Positions 32,172 to 38,054 of a DNA stretch of 38,054 nt are shown piece by piece. Below the pieces are notes generated by a model. It searched no databases, was not told the origin of the DNA, and saw only the letters and a list, made by a program, of their open reading frames with translations. Positions within the stretch are counted from its first letter, which is position 1; the number at the start of each line of letters is the position of its first letter. Location: assembly GCF_001429295.1 (NCBI RefSeq), contig NZ_LMJL01000007.1, forward strand, positions 424,981-463,034, read 5' to 3'. The DNA comes from Flavobacterium sp. Root935. GTDB taxonomy: Bacteria > Bacteroidota > Bacteroidia > Flavobacteriales > Flavobacteriaceae. The translations under genes and the position numbers were made by a program.

Positions 32172-34232
32172 TTACCAGATTTTAACTCGTTTTTCTGGTT
32201 CAACATACATTTTATCACCTTTCTTAATATCGAAAGCTTTGTAGAAAGCATCAACATTCTGGATTGGCACATAAGCTCTGTACATTCCTGGAGAGTGCGG
32301 ATCTGTTTTTACTTGGTTTTTGATCGCTTCGTCTCTAGTTTTTGTTCTCCAAACGGTAGCCCAAGAAATAAAGAAACGTTGTTCTGGCGTAAATCCGTCG
32401 ATTAAACCTGGATTACCATTTTCTTTTAGGTACAATTGTAAACCATCATAAGCAGCATTGATTCCGCCTAAATCTCCAATGTTTTCACCTAAAGTAAAAT
32501 GACCATCAACATGCACTCCTGGCAATGGCTCAAGCGCGCTGTATTGATTCGCTAAATCTGTTCCTAGAGCTGTAAATTGTTTCAAATCTTCATCTGTCCA
32601 CCAATCTACTAGATTTCCTTCAGCGTTGTAACGTGCACCAGAATCATCAAATCCATGAGAAATTTCGTGTCCAATTACAGCACCGATTCCACCATAATTA
32701 ACGGCTTCGTCAGCTTGGTAATTGTAAAATGGCGGTTGTAATATTGCTGCAGGGAATACAATTTCGTTATAAGACGGATTGTAATATGCATTTACCGTTT
32801 GAGGAGACATTCCCCATTCTGTTTTATCAACTGGTTTGCTTAATTTATCGATGCTTTTTTTGAAAGCCCATTTTGATAAATTTTTTGAATTATCAAAATA
32901 AGTTCCGCCTTCTGCAGTGCTTTTAATTGTTAAAGCAGAATAATCTTTCCATTTATCAGGATATCCAATTTTGATGGTGATTTTATTTAATTTCTCAACA
33001 GCTTTTACCTTTGTTTCTGGAGACATCCAAGTCAAAGAATTGATTCTGTTTTTGTAAGCCAAAATCACATTCTGAATCATTTTTTGAGCTTTCTCTTTTG
33101 CTTCAGCAGGAAATAATTTTTCTACATAAAGTTTTCCAAGAGCTTCTCCAACACTACGATTTACTACTGCAAGTGCTCTTTCTTCAGCTGGAAGTTGTTT
33201 TATTGCACCTCTTAATGTTTTGCTGTAAAAATCAAAATTAGCATTATCAATATCTGATGAAAGCTGGCTGGCAGCGCTGTTTAATAAATCCCATTTCAAA
33301 TATTCTTTCCACTGCCCTACTTTGTTTTCTTTAAAAACAGTTTGCAAAGCAGTCATGTATTTAGGCTCGCTTACAATTACAGTATCCAATTTAGTAATTC
33401 CTAAACCAGTAAAGTATTCATTCCATTTAATTGCCGGCGTCAATTTTTGAATATCAGCAATTGTCATCGGATTGTATTGCAAACGGCTGTCGCGTCTTTC
33501 AACTCTATTTAATCTTGGCTGAGATAATTCTGTTTCTAAAGCTAAGATTTCAGCAGCGCTTTGTTTTGCTTTTTCTGGAGATTCTCCAATAAACTGAAGC
33601 ATTCTAGCCACGTGTAATTCATATTTAGCACGTTTTTCTTTAGAATCTTTATCATCAGAAGTATAGTAATCTTTGTCTGGAAGACCCAATTGGCTTGGAG
33701 AAAGATTTACAGAATTTTTAGAACTGTTTTTATCATCAGCTCCAATGTAAATTCCGAAAAATCCAGAACCGCCTTCTTTTTCCATTTCCACTAAATATTT
33801 CTGAACATCAGCAACATTTTTAATAGCGTCAATTTTTTTCAAATACGGTTTAAGTGGTTCAATACCTCTTTTATTTCTTCCAACAGAATCTAAAACGGTA
33901 TTGAATAAGTTAACAGCTTTTCCCTGATCAGTGTTTGATTTGTATTTTGGGTTTTTAGAAGCATCTTTTAAAACTGTCATTACATCTTTGTCAGTTCTTT
34001 TAATCAGCTCATTAAAACTTCCCCATGTTGTACGATCACTTGGAATTTCTGTTTTTTGAAGCCAAGTTCCGTTTACATATTTAAAAAAATCCTGACTTGG
34101 GCTAACTTTAGTATCCATATAAGATACATTGATACCTGGTTCCTTTGAGGCTGCGTCTTGGGCTTGAACTGCTGTTAAAGAAAACATTGCAGATATGACA
34201 CCAAACACAGGTTTAGCAAATTGTTTTTTCAT
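32172..34232 (-). CDS. M13 (neprilysin/PepO) family zinc metallopeptidase
   Basis: This 686-residue protein is the full length of bacterial M13 peptidases. It has a signal peptide (to about residue 24, AVQAQ), the N-terminal M13_N domain with PSQDFFKYVNGTW, and the catalytic domain. Zinc site HEISH is at residues 522-526 (GAVIGHEISHGFDD), with the third ligand in GENIGDLGGI and the substrate-binding NAYYNPSYNEIVFPAAIL. It ends in the conserved RVKIW. It cuts short peptides in the periplasm or at the cell surface. Confidence 0.93.
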   Translation of the reverse strand: MKKQFAKPVFGVISAMFSLTAVQAQDAASKEPGINVSYMDTKVSPSQDFFKYVNGTWLQKTEIPSDRTTWGSFNELIKRTDKDVMTVLKDASKNPKYKSNTDQGKAVNLFNTVLDSVGRNKRGIEPLKPYLKKIDAIKNVADVQKYLVEMEKEGGSGFFGIYIGADDKNSSKNSVNLSPSQLGLPDKDYYTSDDKDSKEKRAKYELHVARMLQFIGESPEKAKQSAAEILALETELSQPRLNRVERRDSRLQYNPMTIADIQKLTPAIKWNEYFTGLGITKLDTVIVSEPKYMTALQTVFKENKVGQWKEYLKWDLLNSAASQLSSDIDNANFDFYSKTLRGAIKQLPAEERALAVVNRSVGEALGKLYVEKLFPAEAKEKAQKMIQNVILAYKNRINSLTWMSPETKVKAVEKLNKITIKIGYPDKWKDYSALTIKSTAEGGTYFDNSKNLSKWAFKKSIDKLSKPVDKTEWGMSPQTVNAYYNPSYNEIVFPAAILQPPFYNYQADEAVNYGGIGAVIGHEISHGFDDSGARYNAEGNLVDWWTDEDLKQFTALGTDLANQYSALEPLPGVHVDGHFTLGENIGDLGGINAAYDGLQLYLKENGNPGLIDGFTPEQRFFISWATVWRTKTRDEAIKNQVKTDPHSPGMYRAYVPIQNVDAFYKAFDIKKGDKMYVEPEKRVKIW

Positions 34233-34258
34233 AAAAGTTTATGGTTTAAGGGAAAATA

Positions 34259-34266
34259 CAAACATA
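34259..34266 (-). promoter_or_regulatory. Promoter -7 element of the M13 peptidase gene
   Basis: On the minus strand this reads TATGTTTG (TAnnTTTG), about 27 bp upstream of the ATG at 34232. Confidence 0.5.
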
Positions 34267-34435
34267 TTGTTATTATTTCTAAAATTGTGTTAAAATTCTA
34301 ACTGGAAAATCATAAAGACACATAAATTTCACAAACATGAATTTTTAACTAATCAATTAGTTGCATATTGATCGTAAAAGTTACAAAAGGCTGTTAAAAA
34401 AATATTCGAGTAAAGTTTTTAAAATCTGCTTTTTG

Positions 34436-34443
34436 TATTTTTG
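34436..34443 (+). promoter_or_regulatory. Promoter -7 element of the SCO gene
   Basis: TATTTTTG matches TAnnTTTG. The start near 34450 excludes the TTG at 34441 and supports ATG 34459. Confidence 0.5.
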
Positions 34444-34458
34444 CGCCAAATTATTTTT

Positions 34459-35124
34459 ATGAAATCGCTTTTATACAAATACCGCAAATTCTTTATTGTT
34501 TTAATAGTGTTTTCGGTTGTTACGATATCTTTGTTTTACTCTGCCTTAAAACCTAAAAAGACGCTGCCAATTTATAATCCAGCCGATGTAAATCCTGAAT
34601 TGGTTGACAGTACCATTCAATATAAAAGCAAATACCATACAATTGCCGATTTTTCTTTTGTAAACCAAAACGGCGACACCATTACACAGAAAAATTACGA
34701 AGGAAAAATATATGTAGCAGACTTCTTCTTTACCACTTGTGGATCTATCTGCCCAAAAATGTCAACGAATCTTGTTGATGTTCAAAAGGCTGTTTTAAAC
34801 AATCCGAAAGTAATGCTGCTTTCGCATACTGTTTTTCCAGAAGTTGACAGTGTTTCTGTTTTAAAAGCCTACGCTATAAAATATGGCGTTGTCGACAGCA
34901 AATGGAATTTGGTTACGGGCGATAAAAAAGAAATCTACAAAATGGCCAGAAAATCGTACTTAGCAGTTAAACTCGGAAGACCAGACCAGTTGTACGATAT
35001 GGTTCATACAGAGAATTTTGTTTTGGTAGATCAAAAACGCCGCGTTAGAGGTTTTTATGACGGAACAAACAAAGAAGACATAAAACGTCTTTTAGAAGAC
35101 ATCGATTTCCTTTCTCAAGAGTAA
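34459..35124 (+). CDS. SCO1/SenC family copper chaperone-like protein
   Basis: This 221-residue protein has one N-terminal membrane anchor (about 11-30) and a periplasmic thioredoxin-like domain. Copper ligands are Cys94 and Cys98 in TTCGSICPKMS, and His183 in DMVHTENFVLVD. SCO proteins help load the CuA site of cytochrome oxidase or keep its cysteines reduced. The frame also opens at TTG 34441, rejected because the predicted promoter overlaps it. It lies 103 bp before feoA with its own promoter. Confidence 0.9.
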   Translation: MKSLLYKYRKFFIVLIVFSVVTISLFYSALKPKKTLPIYNPADVNPELVDSTIQYKSKYHTIADFSFVNQNGDTITQKNYEGKIYVADFFFTTCGSICPKMSTNLVDVQKAVLNNPKVMLLSHTVFPEVDSVSVLKAYAIKYGVVDSKWNLVTGDKKEIYKMARKSYLAVKLGRPDQLYDMVHTENFVLVDQKRRVRGFYDGTNKEDIKRLLEDIDFLSQE

Positions 35125-35194
35125 AAAGCCTTATTTTTAGAAACATTTAGCATTTGATAAGGTGTTAAATGCCTTGGAATAAAGAATAATTGCC

Positions 35195-35202
35195 TACTTT
35201 TG
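35195..35202 (+). promoter_or_regulatory. Promoter of feoAB
   Basis: TACTTTTG matches TAnnTTTG, with TTG at 35174-35176 as -33 box (18-bp spacer). The leader would be about 19 nt. An imperfect palindrome GCATTT-n11-AAATGC at 35150-35172 reaches into the -33 box and could be an iron-responsive operator, weakly supported. Confidence 0.55.
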
Positions 35203-35227
35203 CAATCTAAATTCAATCTAAATAAGC

Positions 35228-35467
35228 TTGCAAAATACAATACACACTCTGAAAAAAGGCGAAAAAGCCATTATCAAAGATTTTGATATCGATCTTATTC
35301 CACTGAAATTATTAGAAATGGGTTGTCTTCCTGGCAGCTTAGTTGAATTACTGCAGATTGCTCCTTTTGGAGATCCTCTATATTTGGATATTAACGGTTC
35401 GCATGTAGCGATTCGTATCGAAACGGCTCGCGAAATTGAAGTTGAACTTATCAAAACCAATTTGTAA
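35228..35467 (+). CDS. feoA: FeoA family protein
   Basis: This 79-residue protein has the SH3-like FeoA fold: TLKKGEKAIIKDF, LLEMGCLPGSLVELLQIAPFGDPLYLDINGSHVAIR. FeoA assists the FeoB iron transporter, probably by binding its cytosolic G domain. No ATG is available before codon 38; the frame has a stop 7 bp upstream, so the start is TTG at 35228, 19 bp after the predicted transcription start. The stop overlaps the feoB start (TAATG). Confidence 0.85.
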   Translation: MQNTIHTLKKGEKAIIKDFDIDLIPLKLLEMGCLPGSLVELLQIAPFGDPLYLDINGSHVAIRIETAREIEVELIKTNL

Positions 35468-37566
35468 TGAGTGTTCAAAATATCAATGTTGCCCTTATCG
35501 GAAATCCGAATACTGGAAAAACCTCTGTTTTTAATCAATTAACGGGTCTTAACCAACAAGTTGGGAATTATCCTGGAATTACTGTTGAGAAAAAAATAGG
35601 TTTTTGCAAACTACCTCATAATATAAAAGCTAATATTCTTGATTTACCAGGAACGTACAGCTTGAATGCAAGTTCGATGGATGAAAGTGTGGTTATTGAA
35701 CTTTTGCTAAATAAAAACGACAAATTATTTCCAGATGTTGCCGTTGTAGTAACAGATGTTGAAAACCTGAAACGAAATTTACTGATTTATACACAAATCA
35801 AAGACCTTGAAATTCCGACGATATTGGTGATTAACATGTCTGATCGTATGGAAAGAAAGGGAATTAGTTTGGATATTCCGTATTTAGAGGAAAAACTAAA
35901 AACTAAAATCGCCCTAGTAAGTTCTCGCAAAGGTTTAGGAATTGATGAATTAAAAGAATTAATTGTTTCCTATAAAACCCTTCCAAGCGAACCCTGTTTA
36001 AATGCTTCAGTAATTGATCCTGAGTATTTTGAAAAATTACAGCATGCCTTTCCCAATCAATTAATGTACAAATTGTGGCTGGTAATTACGCAGGATGTGA
36101 ACTTTTCTAATTTAGACCGAAACGAAGTTCGAAGCACTTTAACAAAATCACATTCAGAATTAAAGCGTTTGCAGCAAAAAGAAACCATCAAAAGATACCA
36201 ATTTATAAATGATGTTTTAAAAGAAGGTTTAAAAGTCGACGCTTCGATGGCTAAAGATATTCGCGCCAAATTGGACCGCGTTTTAACGCACAAAGTTTGG
36301 GGTTACGTAATTTTCTTTGCTATTTTATTTTTGATTTTTCAATCGATTTTCAGCTGGTCAACTATTCCAATGGATTTCATTGACAGCACTTTTGCTTCTT
36401 TAAGCAGCTGGGTTGCAGCAGAACTTCCAAGCGGTATTTTAACCGATTTATTGTCTCAGGGAATTATTCCAGGAATTGGCGGTGTTATTATTTTCATTCC
36501 GCAGATTGCCTTTTTATTCCTCTTTATTTCGATTCTGGAAGAAAGCGGTTATATGAGCCGTGTTGTTTTTTTAATGGATAAAATAATGCGCAGGTTCGGA
36601 CTTTCAGGAAAAAGCGTCGTGCCTTTAATTTCAGGAACAGCTTGTGCGATTCCGGCAATTATGGCTACTCGAAATATAGAGAATTGGAAAGAACGCCTTA
36701 TTACGATCTTAGTAACGCCATTCACGACTTGCTCTGCAAGATTACCTGTTTATGCTATTATTATTTCTTTGGTTATTCCGAGTAAACGCGTTTTCGGGAT
36801 TTTAAATCTTCAAGGATTAACCTTAATGTCGCTTTACGTTTTAGGTTTTGTTGCGGCAATTTTATCGGCTTATATTTTGAATAAAGTTTTAAAACTAAAC
36901 TCTAAAACGTATTTTGTTGTCGAAATGCCGAGTTACAAAATGCCGCTTTTAAAAAATGTCGGAATTAATGTTGTAGAAAAAACAAAAGCATTTATTGTTG
37001 GTGCAGGTAAAATCATCTTGGCGATATCGGTTATTTTATGGTTTTTAGCTTCATACGGACCTGGAAAAGATTTTAACGAAGCTGAGTCTATCGTAAAAGA
37101 AAGATTTGCTACTAAAACTTTAGATGAAACTCAGTTTGAAAACGAAGTTGCTTCTCAAAAACTAGAAAACTCTTATATCGGATTAATGGGAAGAGCGATC
37201 GAACCAGCAATTGCGCCTTTGGGTTACGATTGGAAAATCGGAATTGCATTAATTAGTTCTTTTGCAGCCCGTGAAGTTTTCGTGGGAACTCTTGCGACTA
37301 TTTACAGTGTTGGAGATACGGATAACGAATCGACCATAAAAAGCAAAATGCAGGCAGAAATACGTCCAGATACCGGGAAAAAAGTATTTGATTTCGCCAC
37401 TGGAATATCTTTACTGTTGTTTTATGCTTTTGCTATGCAATGTGCCAGTACTTTGGCTATTACTAAAAAGGAAACCAATTCTTGGAAATGGCCGGCAATG
37501 CAACTGGTCTTAATGAGCGGACTGGCTTATTTTACCGCACTAATTGCGTATCAACTTTTAAAATAA
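35467..37566 (+). CDS. feoB: Ferrous iron transport protein B
   Basis: This 699-residue protein has an N-terminal G domain with G1 GNPNTGKT (12-19), Thr39 in NYPGITVEKK, G3 DLPG (59-62) and G4 NMSD (123-126). A helical linker domain follows, then a membrane domain from about 280 with two gate repeats; SGTACAIPAIMATR and TTCSARLPVY are the conserved Cys-containing gate segments. It takes up Fe(II) across the inner membrane. It is coupled with feoA and followed 6 bp later by a small Cys-rich partner gene. Confidence 0.95.
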   Translation: MSVQNINVALIGNPNTGKTSVFNQLTGLNQQVGNYPGITVEKKIGFCKLPHNIKANILDLPGTYSLNASSMDESVVIELLLNKNDKLFPDVAVVVTDVENLKRNLLIYTQIKDLEIPTILVINMSDRMERKGISLDIPYLEEKLKTKIALVSSRKGLGIDELKELIVSYKTLPSEPCLNASVIDPEYFEKLQHAFPNQLMYKLWLVITQDVNFSNLDRNEVRSTLTKSHSELKRLQQKETIKRYQFINDVLKEGLKVDASMAKDIRAKLDRVLTHKVWGYVIFFAILFLIFQSIFSWSTIPMDFIDSTFASLSSWVAAELPSGILTDLLSQGIIPGIGGVIIFIPQIAFLFLFISILEESGYMSRVVFLMDKIMRRFGLSGKSVVPLISGTACAIPAIMATRNIENWKERLITILVTPFTTCSARLPVYAIIISLVIPSKRVFGILNLQGLTLMSLYVLGFVAAILSAYILNKVLKLNSKTYFVVEMPSYKMPLLKNVGINVVEKTKAFIVGAGKIILAISVILWFLASYGPGKDFNEAESIVKERFATKTLDETQFENEVASQKLENSYIGLMGRAIEPAIAPLGYDWKIGIALISSFAAREVFVGTLATIYSVGDTDNESTIKSKMQAEIRPDTGKKVFDFATGISLLLFYAFAMQCASTLAITKKETNSWKWPAMQLVLMSGLAYFTALIAYQLLK

Positions 37567-37572
37567 AAAATT

Positions 37573-37698
37573 ATGATTCAGCAAATTATAGCTTTCGCCA
37601 TATTAGGATTTGCAGTAGCTTTTCTGATCAAAAAATTCTTTTTTAAATCTAAAAAGAAAAAAGACTGCGGCGATGGAACTGATTGTGGATGTTCTTAA
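37573..37698 (+). CDS. FeoB-associated Cys-rich membrane protein
   Basis: A 41-residue protein starting MIQQIIAFAILGFAVAFLI, one membrane helix, then a basic stretch (FKSKKKK) and a Cys-rich tail ending DCGDGTDCGCS. Such a protein after feoB matches the small FeoB-associated Cys-rich family seen in Bacteroidota and others. It may hand iron to or from FeoB through its three Cys. It starts 6 bp after the feoB stop. Confidence 0.85.
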   Translation: MIQQIIAFAILGFAVAFLIKKFFFKSKKKKDCGDGTDCGCS

Positions 37699-37762
37699 TT
37701 GAAGTTTGAAAGTTACTTAAACACTAAGATTGAGATCTTTTCATATTCGTTCGCTAATAACA

Positions 37763-37801
37763 CAAAGCTTCGCAGAGATAATTCTTTGCGAAGCTTTTTT
37801 T
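37763..37801 (+). terminator. Terminator of the feo operon
   Basis: AAGCTTCGCA pairs perfectly with TGCGAAGCTT around about 12 nt, followed by a run of eight T. Confidence 0.88.
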
Positions 37802-37872
37802 TAAAGTTGTCTTTTTTTATTACTTAAAAAACTTTTACTTCCTCTTTATCAAACTTCTACCAATTATTTTTG
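37802..37872 (+). promoter_or_regulatory. AT-rich gap with a promoter -7 element
   Basis: TATTTTTG at 37865-37872 matches TAnnTTTG, 22 bp before the ATG at 37895. Nothing else is seen between the feo terminator and this point. Confidence 0.45.
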
Positions 37873-37894
37873 ACGAAATTTAAATCCATCAAAA

Positions 37895-38017
37895 ATGTCA
37901 GAAGAAGATAAAATAGAAATTATAATAGATAACAGAGTGGCCCGTTTATTATAGTTTACGTTAGGTTTTTTATGCTCTTGTGCAATTACTTACTTTATAA
38001 TGAAACATCCGGCATAA
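37895..38017 (+). pseudogene. Small membrane-protein ORF interrupted by an in-frame TAG
   Basis: ATG 37895 opens MSEEDKIEIIIDNRVARLL, then TAG (37952-37954). In the same frame it continues FTLGFLCSCAITYFIMKHPA to TAA at 38017. The two halves together make a 40-residue protein with a charged N terminus and one membrane helix. It has a promoter element 22 bp upstream, and the next ATG starts 1 bp after its TAA, as in an operon. A point mutation or sequencing error at the TAG is the simplest reading; no amber decoding is expected in this group. Confidence 0.4.
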
Positions 38018-38018
38018 T

Positions 38019-38054
38019 ATGAGTTCGTGGCTTGATGAATATCGAAAAAAAAAA
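38019..38054 (+). CDS. Start of a gene cut by the window edge
   Basis: ATG 38019 opens MSSWLDEYRKKK with no stop before the end. Only 12 codons are visible, the last bases are a poly-A run, and the product cannot be named. Confidence 0.35.
   Translation, partial: MSSWLDEYRKKK

Noticed and set aside
35150..35172. Classic Fur box before feoA
   Set aside because: The palindrome GCATTT-n11-AAATGC does not match the usual Fur consensus well, so it is mentioned only as a weak candidate.

Overview
The window looks like chromosomal DNA of a Bacteroidota bacterium, most likely Flavobacterium or a close relative. It is AT-rich, its genes rarely have strong Shine-Dalgarno sites, and TAnnTTTG promoter elements (the Bacteroidota -7 box) sit upstream of many genes. 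The gene families fit too: a carboxypeptidase-regulatory-domain TonB receptor, DUF4421, CrtY-type lycopene cyclase and a Bacteroidota-type FeoAB with a Cys-rich partner. No rRNA, tRNA, prophage or CRISPR array was seen.

Layout. (1) 1-3.1 kb, minus strand: bacilliredoxin, ArsR-type regulator, lycopene cyclase and a secreted thioredoxin-like protein. (2) 3.3-5.5 kb: a TonB-dependent receptor. (3) 5.8-10.3 kb: a metal block with a thioredoxin-reductase-like flavoprotein and MerC protein (minus), then a Fur-family regulator, an Nramp-UspA fusion transporter and a DtxR/MntR-like regulator (plus). Operator-like palindromes lie where these regulators would be expected to bind. (4) 10.3-14.7 kb: two proteins of unknown function, enoyl-CoA hydratase and a sensor histidine kinase. 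(5) 14.7-24.4 kb: haem biosynthesis. hemH, a lipoprotein and hemJ lie on the minus strand; an AraC regulator follows; then hemA, hemC, hemD, hemE, a hypothetical, a GNAT acetyltransferase and hemF lie on the plus strand. (6) 24.4-25.8 kb: an array of REP-like palindromes around a single IS200-type (Y1/HUH) transposase, i.e. a RAYT-like locus. (7) 25.8-30.3 kb: DUF4421 protein, class I fructose-bisphosphate aldolase and two exported proteins of unknown function. (8) 30.5-34.2 kb: hemB, a cytochrome c lipoprotein and an M13 metallopeptidase. (9) 34.4-37.7 kb: a SCO protein, then feoA, feoB and a 41-residue Cys-rich membrane protein. (10) 37.9 kb to the end: a small ORF with an in-frame amber codon and the first codons of another gene.

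The genes share a metal theme: haem synthesis, ferrous iron uptake, Mn/Fe uptake with its own sensors, a mercury/metal-type membrane protein, and thiol redox proteins.

The most unusual feature is between genes. Almost every gap of about 75-350 bp between co-directional genes holds an inverted repeat. Several have arms of 18-23 bp that match perfectly, yet each gap mostly uses a different sequence family. Convergent gaps hold compact terminator hairpins instead. Two families (GTTCC-n3-GGAAC and GCTCC-GCT-GGAGC) behave like REP elements with conserved head sequences, and one of them surrounds the transposase.
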